This document shows, one piece after another, positions 26,222 through 35,046 of a stretch of DNA of 64,000 nucleotides (its first letter is position 1; each line of letters starts with the position of its first letter). The stretch comes from an uncultured Anaerolineae bacterium (lineage in GTDB: Bacteria > Chloroflexota > Anaerolineae > Anaerolineales > Villigracilaceae): the NCBI GenBank assembly GCA_903908605.1, contig CAIVSQ010000575.1:25279-89278 (forward strand), read 5' to 3'. The notes under the pieces are model-generated. The model had not been told where the DNA came from, ran no database searches, and saw only the letters and a program-made list of their open reading frames with translations. Made by a program: the position numbers and the translations under genes.

Positions 26222-27547
26222 ATGGCTCAAGCTACCATTCGTTTCCCACGTGGTTTTTTATGGGGCACCGCCACTGCGGCGCACCAGGTCGAAGGTAACA
26301 ATACGAATAATAACTGGTGGGCCTGGGAACAACAGGAAGGACGGATTTTGCAAGGGCACAAATCTGGGTTGGCTTGCGATTGGTGGGGCGGGCGCTGGAA
26401 AGAAGACCTGGATCGCGCCGCTGAGGCAGGTCAGAATGCGCACCGTTTTTCGATCGAGTGGAGCCGCATCCAACCCACACCCGATCAGTGGGATGAAACC
26501 GCGCTGGAACGTTATCGCAGTATATTGCGTGGGATGCATGAGCGTGGCTTGATGCCGATGGTCACGCTGCACCACTTTAGCAATCCGATCTGGTTGGAAG
26601 AGCAGGGCGGCTGGGAGAACGACGATACCCCGGCCAAATTCGCGGCTTTCGTGCGTAAGGCGGTTGATGCGCTTAAAGAATATGTTTCCCACTGGGTGAC
26701 GATCAATGAGCCGAATGTGTATGCCTATGCTGCGTTTAACGAAGGCGTATTCCCACCCGGAAAGCGCAACATTGGTTCAACCTTCCATGTCATGCTCAAC
26801 CTGGTGCGCGCACATGCCATGGCCTACAAAATAATTCATGAAATTCAGCCCGAGTCGCGCGTTGGCTTGGCAATGAATTACCTCTCCATTTTCCCCGCTA
26901 CCGCATCCCCCCTGGATCGATTTGTTGCTGGAGTGCAGTCCACCATTTATAACGATCTCTTCCCGCGTGCTGCCAGGGATGGTAAGGTCAATTTCATGTA
27001 TCGAACTGTGCGGATTCCCGAGGCGGCGCACACCCAGGATTTCCTGGGCATTAATTACTATTCACGTAATGTGGCTTCATTTGATCTTCGCGCGGTCTCG
27101 ACACTCTTTGGCCGTATGAAACACCCTGAGGGCGTAGAAGAAAGCGCGACGGGTTTTATTGCGAATGTACCAGAGGGCTTTTACGAAGCGATGAAGTGGG
27201 GCTTACAGTTTAACGTGCCCATGATCGTCACTGAGAATGGCGTGGAGGATCACGAGGACAAGATGCGCCCGCGCTATATTGTTCAGCACATCCAACAAAT
27301 GTGGCGAGCGGTTAACTTTAATTGGCCAGTGAAGGGTTATTTTCACTGGTCTTTGGTGGATAACTTTGAATGGGAACGGGGTTGGACGCAGCGCTTTGGC
27401 TTGTGGGGCCTGGATATCGAGACCCAGGCGCGCATTCGCCGTAATTCAGTGGATTTGTATGCTGACATTTGCAAGGAGAATGGTCTTTCGAGCGCGATGG
27501 TAGAAAAGTACTGCCCGGAGATATTGGCAAGAATATTCCCTGATTAA
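26222..27547 (+). CDS. Glycoside hydrolase family 1 (beta-glucosidase-like)
   Basis: 441 aa, a retaining beta-glycosidase. The acid/base Glu is in TINEPN (about 158-163) and the nucleophile Glu in VTENG. FLWGTATAAHQVEGNNTNNNW at the N-terminus and HWSLVDNFEWERGW near the end are subsite residues of GH1. No signal peptide is present, so it works on imported sugars in the cytoplasm. GGAG lies about ten bases before the ATG. It follows the GT-B-like gene. The exact sugar (glucoside, fucoside, galactoside) cannot be told. Confidence 0.93.
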   Translation: MAQATIRFPRGFLWGTATAAHQVEGNNTNNNWWAWEQQEGRILQGHKSGLACDWWGGRWKEDLDRAAEAGQNAHRFSIEWSRIQPTPDQWDETALERYRSILRGMHERGLMPMVTLHHFSNPIWLEEQGGWENDDTPAKFAAFVRKAVDALKEYVSHWVTINEPNVYAYAAFNEGVFPPGKRNIGSTFHVMLNLVRAHAMAYKIIHEIQPESRVGLAMNYLSIFPATASPLDRFVAGVQSTIYNDLFPRAARDGKVNFMYRTVRIPEAAHTQDFLGINYYSRNVASFDLRAVSTLFGRMKHPEGVEESATGFIANVPEGFYEAMKWGLQFNVPMIVTENGVEDHEDKMRPRYIVQHIQQMWRAVNFNWPVKGYFHWSLVDNFEWERGWTQRFGLWGLDIETQARIRRNSVDLYADICKENGLSSAMVEKYCPEILARIFPD

Positions 27548-27550
27548 TGG

Positions 27551-27582
27551 TTGACTTTTGTGGTCGATTTGGAGTATATAAT
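27551..27582 (+). promoter_or_regulatory. Promoter of the lipoprotein-queG-rdgB group
   Basis: TTGACT (27551-27556) begins three bases after the GH1 stop. TATATA (27575-27580, 18-base spacing) or the overlapping TATAAT (27577-27582, 20-base spacing) is the -10. A leader of about 150 bases follows. Confidence 0.65.
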
Positions 27583-27607
27583 GACTAAAGTCCTTTGTAG
27601 TACCAAA

Positions 27608-27678
27608 GCAGCCGAATTATTCTGATTCACCAGGGGTTCCTGCTTCGCGCCTCCACGGTGTTAACCCTTGCAGGCTGC
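27608..27678 (+). promoter_or_regulatory. Possible structured 5' leader RNA
   Basis: An outer stem GCAGCC (27608-27613) / GGCTGC (27673-27678) encloses an inner stem aggggtt (27632-27638) / aaccctt (27663-27669). The element lies between the promoter and the lipoprotein start, about 60 bases before it. It matches no riboswitch family that I recognise. Confidence 0.4.
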
Positions 27679-27738
27679 ATTTATTGGATGGAGCTTGAAT
27701 AATATCGTGGCCGTCTCCCGGAGATAATAGGTATCTTG

Positions 27739-28338
27739 ATGAAGAAAAATTCCTTTATTGTTTTATTCCTGGCGCTTATCCTGTTGTCAGCTTGTGCTGC
27801 CAGCCCGACTGATGCTCAGCCTACTCCTACTGAATTCGATGTCAGCGCGCTGCAGACGGCTGCCGTCGAAACCATTGTTGCTGTCTACACCCAGACAGCT
27901 GAGGCGCAACCCAAGCCAGTGTTGCCGAGTGAAACAAGCACGCCTGTGCCGCTTGTACCCACCGAGACCGTCACGCCTACCCCGGCGCTTAGCCCCACGG
28001 CGCAGTTATGTGATAATTCGGCTTACGTGAGCGATATTTCGGTCGTTGACGGTATGCAAATGGCTGCCGGCCAGGCTTTTGTCAAAACCTGGAAAATCAA
28101 GAATACCGGTACCTGCTTGTGGACCAAGGGTTATCAGATGATTGTGGCGTATGGTGAGAAGATGGGTGGGATACCTACCGCTGTACCGGCGGAAGTATTG
28201 CCTGGAGCTGAAATTGAGATTTCGATCAACCTGGTTGCGCCGGCTAAACCCGGGAATTATGGTGGTTATTGGCGTTTGATCAATGACAATGGCGTGCCGT
28301 TTGGCGAAATTTTCACTGTGTTAATTGTTGTTCAATGA
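27739..28338 (+). CDS. Lipoprotein with NBR1-like Ig domain
   Basis: 199 aa. The signal peptide ends in a lipobox LLSAC with the lipidated Cys near residue 19; a long Pro/Thr-rich linker follows (to about residue 92). The C-terminal 100 residues resemble the four-Trp/Ig-like NBR1 domain: FVKTWKIKNTGTCLW, VLPGAEIEISINLVAPAKPG, YGGYWRLINDNGVPFG. In eukaryotic NBR1 this domain binds cargo; in bacteria its role is unknown. ATG 27739 follows a TTG three bases before it; no strong ribosome binding site is seen. Its stop overlaps the queG ATG (ATGA). Confidence 0.8.
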   Translation: MKKNSFIVLFLALILLSACAASPTDAQPTPTEFDVSALQTAAVETIVAVYTQTAEAQPKPVLPSETSTPVPLVPTETVTPTPALSPTAQLCDNSAYVSDISVVDGMQMAAGQAFVKTWKIKNTGTCLWTKGYQMIVAYGEKMGGIPTAVPAEVLPGAEIEISINLVAPAKPGNYGGYWRLINDNGVPFGEIFTVLIVVQ

Positions 28339-29432
28339 TGGTTGGTGAGGGTGGTCAGCACGCGCTGATGCAGCCAGCCGAACTGGCCCATGCATTGAAG
28401 CAGGAAGCCCGCCGGCTTGGTTTCACGCTGGCGGGTATTGCTTGCCCAGTGCCGCCGACTCATCTGGATGTTTACTTGGCATGGCTGAAAGCCGGCAGGC
28501 AGGCTGGGATGGGCTACCTGGCGGAACCTCGTGCGGTTGAACGTCGCTCTGATCCGCACCTGATCCTGCCTGAATGTCAATCCATCCTGGTGTTGGGTGT
28601 TCCTTACTACAATCCAAATTATGCTGGTGCCCACGACCTACAGTCTGCGCATGGGCCGCATGGGCGGGTGGCTGCTTACGCATGGGGTGAAGATTATCAC
28701 CTGGTACTACCGCAGCGATTGGAAGCACTGGTACGATTCCTCGAGAGGTTAACTGGTTCACCGGTTCCCAATCGCTGGTATACCGATACTGGCCCAATTC
28801 TTGAGCGTGAGCTTGCTATGCAAGCCGGGCTGGGATGGATCGGTAAAAATACCTGTTTGATCAATCCACGGCATGGTTCGTATTTTTTGCTCAGCGAGAT
28901 ACTGCTGGGTATCCCCCTGCCACCAGATCCTCCGCAGGTGACTGACCAATGCGGTAGTTGTACACGCTGCATACAGGCTTGCCCGACCGGTTGTATTCGG
29001 CAGGATCGTACACTGAATGCCAGCCGTTGCATTTCCTACCTGACAATAGAAAATAAGGCTGAAATCCCCCTGGATTTGCGTGCTTCGGTCGGGGACTGGG
29101 TGTTTGGATGTGACCTGTGCCAGATGGTTTGTCCCTGGAATAAGCATTTCGCCCATGATGAGGGTGACCCGATGTTTGCACCTCGACCTGGGGTTGCATT
29201 TCCCGACCTGGCGACTGAATTGATGCTTACTCCGCAGGAATTTAACAGCAAGTTCAAGGATAGCCCGGTAAAACGAGCCAAGCGGCGCGGATACTTGCGT
29301 AACACTGCCACCGTAGCAGGCAACAGCGCCGACCAGCGGCTGACGCATGTGCTTGAGCACTCAGGTCAGGATGACGAGCCACTTGTGCGTGAAGCGGCTG
29401 GCTGGGCGATGGCGCGAGTGAAGCCATCGTAA
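28335..29432 (+). CDS. queG: Epoxyqueuosine reductase QueG
   Basis: Catalyses the last step of queuosine synthesis in tRNA, reducing epoxyqueuosine with cobalamin and two [4Fe-4S] clusters. Visible are GWIGKNTCLINPRHGS, a ferredoxin pattern CGSCTRCIQACPTGCI, and the second cluster site CDLCQMVCPWNK. The C-terminus has a HEAT-like repeat (EPLVREAAGWAM). 365 aa is normal. Its ATG overlaps the lipoprotein stop (ATGA, 28335-28338), so it is translationally coupled to an unrelated secreted protein. No other queuosine gene is near. Confidence 0.95.
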   Translation: MMVGEGGQHALMQPAELAHALKQEARRLGFTLAGIACPVPPTHLDVYLAWLKAGRQAGMGYLAEPRAVERRSDPHLILPECQSILVLGVPYYNPNYAGAHDLQSAHGPHGRVAAYAWGEDYHLVLPQRLEALVRFLERLTGSPVPNRWYTDTGPILERELAMQAGLGWIGKNTCLINPRHGSYFLLSEILLGIPLPPDPPQVTDQCGSCTRCIQACPTGCIRQDRTLNASRCISYLTIENKAEIPLDLRASVGDWVFGCDLCQMVCPWNKHFAHDEGDPMFAPRPGVAFPDLATELMLTPQEFNSKFKDSPVKRAKRRGYLRNTATVAGNSADQRLTHVLEHSGQDDEPLVREAAGWAMARVKPS

Positions 29433-29468
29433 TCGTGATTGGGAAAGAATTCATTTTTCGAGGTTGGT

Positions 29469-30068
29469 ATGTTAAAGTTGTTGATCGCAACAGGTAACAA
29501 GGGGAAAATCAAGGAGCTCCGTACCCTGCTTGCTGGGCTGGAGGTGGATCTGCTTACTCCGGGTGATATTGGCCTGGACTTGGATGTGTTAGAGGATGGA
29601 CAGAATTACGAGGAAAACGCAGGCAAGAAGGCGCGGGCTTATAGCCAGGCCAGCGGCTACGTTTCACTGGCGGATGATTCTGGTCTCGAAGTGGATGCGC
29701 TGGGCGGGGCACCCGGGTTGTATTCTGCTCGTTATTCGCCTAAGCCCCATGCAACCGACGCGGATAGGCGTGCTTATATGCTGGAAAATCTGAAAGGTCA
29801 CCCACGCCCGTGGAAGGCCCATTTTCACGCTACCATCGCAATTGGCACGCCTGATGGGCCGACTTTGTTTGCCGAAGGAAACTGCCATGGGGAGATTATC
29901 CCCACAGAACGGGGGAACAATGGTTTTGGATATGACCCAATATTCTATATACCGGAAATGAATGCCACCATGGCTGAATTGAGCATGGATGACAAAAACC
30001 GTTTGAGCCACAGGGCCCTGGCGGTCAACAACGCGATCCCTGCGTTGAGGAAGTTGATGAAATTTTAA
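29469..30068 (+). CDS. rdgB: dITP/XTP pyrophosphatase (RdgB/HAM1)
   Basis: Removes pyrophosphate from deaminated purine nucleotides (dITP, XTP), protecting DNA and RNA. 199 aa from ATG 29469 (GAGG upstream). Motifs: IATGNKGKIKEL at the N-terminus, LADDSGLEVDALGGAPGLYSARY, GNNGFGYDPIFY and the C-terminal RLSHRALA. It follows queG by 36 bases on the same strand. The next gene is convergent, separated by only 19 bases with no evident terminator. Confidence 0.96.
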   Translation: MLKLLIATGNKGKIKELRTLLAGLEVDLLTPGDIGLDLDVLEDGQNYEENAGKKARAYSQASGYVSLADDSGLEVDALGGAPGLYSARYSPKPHATDADRRAYMLENLKGHPRPWKAHFHATIAIGTPDGPTLFAEGNCHGEIIPTERGNNGFGYDPIFYIPEMNATMAELSMDDKNRLSHRALAVNNAIPALRKLMKF

Positions 30069-30087
30069 GGCAGCCAGGGACTGAATT

Positions 30088-30888
30088 TCAGATATTTCCA
30101 CCAGGTTGATAGGGTATGCTGTTTAGAAAGAGATCCAGGCTTTTGGCAACTTGCTGAGGCTGTTCCAGCATCACCATGTGGCCTGCGCCAGGAACGATCT
30201 GCAACATGGATTTTTTTATTCGACCGTGCATGGCCTCGGAATAACGCGCCGGGGTCATTTTATCTTCGGAGCCGCACAAGATCAGGGTTGGTGCCTTGAT
30301 GCGACCGATAAGGCTGGTTTCATCGTATGCGTCGCAGGCCAGGAAATCCCCGTGCAGGACAGGACAGCGAATTTCATTCATCCGGTGAGCAGCCTGTTCT
30401 TTTAAGCGATGATCCGCCTGAGAACTAAAGGAATAGTCCACACAGTTTTTGATGGCAATTGGCATGGTAGCTTCGATCGAAGAATCAGATAACAGGTTGG
30501 CTGCAACTCGCAGTCGTGGCGCTGTAGAAATTAGCCCCAGCCCCAGTGTGCGGCTGGGGTTGTGGATGCCGAGGTATAGGGCGATAGCTCCGCCCATTGA
30601 GTGCCCGATAAAAATTGCCTTGTGGATTTTGAGCGTCTCCATAAACGCCAGCACGCATTGAGCGTAGTCAGCGATGGATTGGCGGCCGATGCCCTCGGAT
30701 TTCCCATGACCGGGTAGATCGAGAGCGTAAATTCGCTGTTCTTTGAGGCGCCGAATCTCGGGAGGCCAGGACAGGTTGTTACCACCAGCACCGTGGATAA
30801 AAATGATAGCTGGTTTGGCCCAGTTTTCCCCATTGTTGAAATAATACATACCCGCAGAGAGTGGCATAATTCTTATCCTGGCTGTCAT
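30088..30888 (-). CDS. Alpha/beta-hydrolase fold protein
   Basis: 266 aa. The triad is visible: nucleophile elbow GHSMGG (about 94-99), Asp in CGSEDKMTP, and His in GAGHMVMLEQP. The oxyanion loop is FIHGAGGNN. The cap domain (about 130-190) is short. Reaction unknown: esterase, carboxylesterase or hydrolase of a small ester are possible. No signal peptide. The start at 30888 or an internal ATG at 30867 are both possible. It follows the histidine kinase gene by 36-37 bases, with a small hairpin aggtgt/acacct between them (30898-30922). Confidence 0.85.
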   Translation of the reverse strand: MTARIRIMPLSAGMYYFNNGENWAKPAIIFIHGAGGNNLSWPPEIRRLKEQRIYALDLPGHGKSEGIGRQSIADYAQCVLAFMETLKIHKAIFIGHSMGGAIALYLGIHNPSRTLGLGLISTAPRLRVAANLLSDSSIEATMPIAIKNCVDYSFSSQADHRLKEQAAHRMNEIRCPVLHGDFLACDAYDETSLIGRIKAPTLILCGSEDKMTPARYSEAMHGRIKKSMLQIVPGAGHMVMLEQPQQVAKSLDLFLNSIPYQPGGNI

Positions 30889-30924
30889 GAACTGGCTAGG
30901 TGTGGATAGTGCGTCAACACCTGG

Positions 30925-32715
30925 TTAGTTAGTGGTATTCTTTTTTTGATTATCGCGGGCGTTATGTAACAAGTCGGCTGCATCTTCTGTGAGAGGGATG
31001 AAGACCTGAATTTTTGTGCCTTTGCCGGGAGCAGATTGGATATTCAGTATGCCGTTGACAAGTTCGGTCCGTTCTCGCAGGTTAACCATGCCAAGACTGC
31101 CCCGCTTGTCGTAAGACTGTGTTACGGCGGCTACATCAAAGCCTTCGCCGTTATCTGAAATCTCCAAGAAGGCAATATCGGGGTGTTTGGGCAGCGGATT
31201 CAATCGCACCCATATCACCGGGGACTTGGCGTGTTTGCGGGCGTTGTTGACGGCCTCTTCGGCAATGTAGAAAATAACTCCACTCTTGCCCATTTCAATC
31301 TGGGCGGCAAGGGTTTCATCCACCTGGATGCTGACATCCTGCTCATACATTTCCTTCATTTTTTCAGCATTGGCTTGCAGGGCAGCGATTAGGCCTTGCG
31401 ATTCAAGTACCAGCGGGCGCAAGGTGAAAAGCATGTGCCTGATTTCCTTGGTGGTGCGCCGGGCGAGATCTTCGATTTTGACCAATTCATCCATGGCGAT
31501 CGCTTGGTCGCCTCGATCGATCAGGCGCCGGACCATGCCGACACGCATGGCGATGGCAGAGACAGACTGGGTTGGACCATCATGCAGGTCGCGGGCTAGT
31601 TTTTTGCGGGCTTCCTCCTGCACTTCCATCATGCGTTCTTTTTCATCGGATAAATCCTGGTAAAGGCGCGCGTTGTGTATGGCGATGACTGCCTGCCGGC
31701 CCACGATGCCGAGAATATCACAGCGTTCACGGTCAAAGAATCCCGGGCTGGTATGTCCGTAGATGATGACCCCATACATATTCAAACCGCTGCGCATGGG
31801 AATGCAGTAAACTGAGTTGCATTGGCTCAATGCGATCACACGACCCAGCTCTGGGTCTTCTGCGAGATTGCCGCCAACTAGTGGCTCGCCTTCCTCTAGG
31901 GTTCTGGCGAGGATGCCGGTTTTTCCTGGGAAGGTGGTACGTGCATCGATTTGGGTAAACCGACGTGAAGCGCCAACAATCAATTCCTCTCCCTGGAATA
32001 GCAACACTGCACCGCAAAAATTATTCTCTGCCATTTCGGGATTTGCCCGGCTGGTTTTGATTTCCACCTGCAAAGCGTTGATGCTTAAATCAAGGGAAGC
32101 CTCCAAAACATGTGTGTAGCTAAGCATGGAGGTCAGCTCTGAGGACATGTTGTAAATTGTACGCAATCGGTCGGTATCGACTTTCTGCTGTTTTTCACGC
32201 AGAACGATTTGTTTCTTGCGTTCATTCTGTAATTGGTTATAAGTGCGCTGACTGAGGTATCCAAACAGGCAGCCCAACCCAAGCGTGACAAGCGCTCCGA
32301 TCATGATGATGAATATATTGGTCGTATTGAAGAAAATATCGGCAAGCTCAACCATGACCATGATTATGCTTGCCAGCAAGCCGCCCTTGAAGTTGAAATA
32401 CAGGCTGGCACTTATCATGGGCAGTAGCAGTATCCAGGCGGCTGGGCCAACAAGTCCACCCGCGAAGAGAAAGAACAGGGCTGCGATAACCAGATCGACC
32501 GCGACGTTAATTTCTCGATGACGTGCGAGGCGGCGGCTTTGCCCGGCCAGCCACATCAGGGTGGCATTCCAGGCAGTTAGGATCAACAACAAAATACTTG
32601 CAGGCGAGAGCAATTTCGCCGCAAGCGATAAGGATACTGTGGTTCCCAAGAGGATCAACCAGCGCAGGGAAACAACGTACCAGTCAGCCAGGTAAGGTGA
32701 ATCAGATCGTACCAT
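30925..32715 (-). CDS. NarL-type sensor histidine kinase with GAF domain (orphan)
   Basis: About 596 aa from ATG 32715. Order: five or six membrane helices (about 10-165), a coiled coil (ERKKQIVLREKQQKVDTDR), a GAF domain (about 195-360), HisKA_3 with the phospho-accepting His in ARDLHDGPTQSV, and a HATPase_c domain (NNARKHAK, DNGEGFD, GSLGMVNLRER, GKGTKIQVFIPL). Such kinases sense a ligand or redox state and pass phosphate to a LuxR-type response regulator. No response regulator gene is in the window, so the partner is elsewhere. No strong ribosome binding site was seen. Confidence 0.92.
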   Translation of the reverse strand: MVRSDSPYLADWYVVSLRWLILLGTTVSLSLAAKLLSPASILLLILTAWNATLMWLAGQSRRLARHREINVAVDLVIAALFFLFAGGLVGPAAWILLLPMISASLYFNFKGGLLASIIMVMVELADIFFNTTNIFIIMIGALVTLGLGCLFGYLSQRTYNQLQNERKKQIVLREKQQKVDTDRLRTIYNMSSELTSMLSYTHVLEASLDLSINALQVEIKTSRANPEMAENNFCGAVLLFQGEELIVGASRRFTQIDARTTFPGKTGILARTLEEGEPLVGGNLAEDPELGRVIALSQCNSVYCIPMRSGLNMYGVIIYGHTSPGFFDRERCDILGIVGRQAVIAIHNARLYQDLSDEKERMMEVQEEARKKLARDLHDGPTQSVSAIAMRVGMVRRLIDRGDQAIAMDELVKIEDLARRTTKEIRHMLFTLRPLVLESQGLIAALQANAEKMKEMYEQDVSIQVDETLAAQIEMGKSGVIFYIAEEAVNNARKHAKSPVIWVRLNPLPKHPDIAFLEISDNGEGFDVAAVTQSYDKRGSLGMVNLRERTELVNGILNIQSAPGKGTKIQVFIPLTEDAADLLHNARDNQKKNTTN

Positions 32716-32813
32716 ATTGATCAATCATAACCGGATTTATTAATCGATTCAGGTGAGTACCATTTCAAACAGGCAGGTAACTTCAGCCAGGGTGGATTAT
32801 TTCAACTGAGGCT

Positions 32814-33548
32814 TCAGATTTCGTACCCCATTTTTTCAAGTTGACTACCAAACCGGTCGGTGAGTGTTTTTTGCTCGGCGGCCGTGTAGCGTTCACGGAA
32901 GCGGCCCACCTGGCCTTTGAAAAAATGGGTGCCCTGTTGGCCCTGGACCTGCCCGGACGGGCGGTACTTTTCGACCACATTTTTCACGGCTTCGCTGGCT
33001 GGATCAATATCCAAAAATTCAACCAACCCGGCGGTTTCGTTGTCATAATTTTGGAGCAGGTCTTCGTAACGAGCCTTGAGCACGCCAGAGACTTGCATCC
33101 ACTTCTCCCAGTCCATGACGTATTCGGTGAAAAAGGCCATCGTTTTCTGGAAGTCGGTCAGGTGTGAGAAGGCATTTGGGCGGCCTTGTTGTTCCAAGAC
33201 GCGCTTGCCGTAATCGTACGCCGAGAGCATGGCATCGCGCGGATCGCGGTAAATGTAGGTGGCGCGCATAATCCCGCCCTGGATAAGCGCTCGCGCCGTG
33301 ATGGTAGGCCCTGAGTGGGCTTTGATTACAAAAGTATGGCCTAGTAAGGCAGGGCGAGCTACCATGATCAGTCTTCGGACGCTGAGTACGCCGATATTGC
33401 AGTTTACTTCGGTCAGGATGCCTTGCAACCCGAATTTTTCGCGAATATCACGGGCATCATTGCAGCCGGTGGTCGCCATTAGATCGTGGACAAGATTGTA
33501 GTGCCAACCGGAACCGGCGCGTGGCATGCCTACAGAAAGAATAATCAT
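32814..33548 (-). CDS. Sulfotransferase family protein (first of three)
   Basis: 244 aa, cytoplasmic, PAPS-dependent by family. The 5'-phosphosulfate loop is GMPRAGSGW (about 7-15) and the 3'-phosphate site is YRDPRDAMLSAY. The C-terminus (FKGQVGRFRERYT, FGSQLEKMGYE) matches the usual sulfotransferase end. Start 33548 has AAAGGA six bases upstream. It is the last gene of the glycan operon, 10 bases after the ligase-like gene, so a glycan substrate is likely. It is clearly more distant from the other two sulfotransferases here than they are from each other. Confidence 0.87.
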   Translation of the reverse strand: MIILSVGMPRAGSGWHYNLVHDLMATTGCNDARDIREKFGLQGILTEVNCNIGVLSVRRLIMVARPALLGHTFVIKAHSGPTITARALIQGGIMRATYIYRDPRDAMLSAYDYGKRVLEQQGRPNAFSHLTDFQKTMAFFTEYVMDWEKWMQVSGVLKARYEDLLQNYDNETAGLVEFLDIDPASEAVKNVVEKYRPSGQVQGQQGTHFFKGQVGRFRERYTAAEQKTLTDRFGSQLEKMGYEI

Positions 33549-33558
33549 GGTCAATCCT

Positions 33559-35046
33559 TTATTTATGTGTGAATGATGCGGCTGCACCGGCCAGGATGCC
33601 GAGGTTGATCCACATCTCCGGCATGGCGAAGGAGTCCTGCGAAAAGCCTTGAAATACAACCGCTACCAGGGTGAAAATTCCTGCTGCGGCCAGCCAACGA
33701 GCATCGCCTGGTCCGGAACGTAACAACTTCAGCGATTCGCCAAAAAGTGATAGGTAAAATGCCAGGAAGAGGATGAACCCGGGCAAGCCGGTCTCGGCCA
33801 ACAAGCGCACGTATATGTTCTTCGGGTTGGGGTAAATGTTGGAAGATGGACTCATTTGGCGTGCGATTTCTGGTTCGCCCGAGAGCACCCAATCCGGCAT
33901 ATTTTGCATCATCTCAAAACCACTTGCGCCCAGCCCTACGCCAGTGAATGGATGCTTCTCAAAGCTCTTGAGTGCGGCAGTGGCATAGGCCAGGCGTGGG
34001 CCCAAGTAGACATCCTGTGCATATGAAAGTATATCTGTTTTTTCTGATTTAAAGAACGCGGCGATGTAGCCTTTATCCGCCAGGAAAATTGATGCGCCAG
34101 CCAATGCGGCGATCACTGCCAGGATCAGAAACATCCTTGGCAAGGCAGTTGCCAACCAGGTTGGCTTGCCAGATCTCGCGCGGTTGTCAAAGCCAGCGCG
34201 CAGCCAGTCCCATGCGGCGCCTAGCGCATCATGCCCGGCAATAACCAGGGTAATCAACCCGCCAGCAACTGCAATCAGCAAGCCAGAGCGGGAGTAAGTC
34301 ATAAGCAATAGTGCCAGGGCTGCCAGGAATAAGAGTGGCTCAACAAACTTAGCCAGGGTTGCAAGGTTGAATCTCCCCGATGTGGACCTGCTGGTGGAGA
34401 CAAGTGTCCGGACGCGTGCCAAGAGCGCGCCTAACAGCCAGGGTAAATATAAAGTGGCGATTTGCCCGGCCAACCAGGACGGCTCATAAGCAAAACCCGA
34501 GACGCGCTTGTTCTTGACCAGGCCGCGCACTGAAAATAGGTTTTGGATCTGCAACAGTTGTTTGCGATGGCCGGTGTTTAGCCCAATGAATTGGACCGCT
34601 CCCCATAGCAGGTGGGCTACCAGGCCGACCATTATCCAGCGGACCGAGAACTTGATATCTTGGCTGTCCTGGTTCATCCAAAGTGAGGCGATAAAAAAGC
34701 CCAGCCCAAGGGCCAGGGTAACGAAGGCACGCAGGGCGCGGTCGAAAAAGTCCACACCGCGCAATTCAATGGGTGCCATGGTGGCGCCAATGGCGGTTGC
34801 AGCCAGCGTAGCGAGCAGGAAGGCCAGCAGGATGGTGAGTGAGCCAGGCCAGGGACGTTTTATTTGGCCGTGGAATAAGCGATAAAGCAGTATGGGCAAC
34901 AGCGCGGCAAGTGGATACAATGCCAGGGGACGAACATAGGTTCCGGAGCCCAGGAATGGCATGAATCGGAAACTGGTGATGGGTAGGGTCACCAGCACAA
35001 GGGCCCACAGGATGCGTGCCAGCGTTGAACTGCTGATCGCCTTCAT
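33559..35046 (-). CDS. O-antigen ligase/polymerase-like membrane protein
   Basis: 495 aa with about ten to twelve membrane helices. The characteristic Wzy/WaaL periplasmic stretch is visible: HPFTGVGLGASGFEMM followed later by PNPKNIYVRLLAETGLPGF, including the conserved His. Such proteins polymerise glycan repeats or attach them to a carrier at the outer face of the membrane. Its start ATG overlaps the Wzz-like stop (ATGA, 35043-35046), linking polymerisation and length control. Confidence 0.88.
   Translation of the reverse strand: MKAISSSTLARILWALVLVTLPITSFRFMPFLGSGTYVRPLALYPLAALLPILLYRLFHGQIKRPWPGSLTILLAFLLATLAATAIGATMAPIELRGVDFFDRALRAFVTLALGLGFFIASLWMNQDSQDIKFSVRWIMVGLVAHLLWGAVQFIGLNTGHRKQLLQIQNLFSVRGLVKNKRVSGFAYEPSWLAGQIATLYLPWLLGALLARVRTLVSTSRSTSGRFNLATLAKFVEPLLFLAALALLLMTYSRSGLLIAVAGGLITLVIAGHDALGAAWDWLRAGFDNRARSGKPTWLATALPRMFLILAVIAALAGASIFLADKGYIAAFFKSEKTDILSYAQDVYLGPRLAYATAALKSFEKHPFTGVGLGASGFEMMQNMPDWVLSGEPEIARQMSPSSNIYPNPKNIYVRLLAETGLPGFILFLAFYLSLFGESLKLLRSGPGDARWLAAAGIFTLVAVVFQGFSQDSFAMPEMWINLGILAGAAASFTHK

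Noticed and set aside
30069..30087. Terminator between rdgB and the alpha/beta hydrolase gene
   Set aside because: The 19-base gap has no hairpin, so overlapping 3' ends are more likely.
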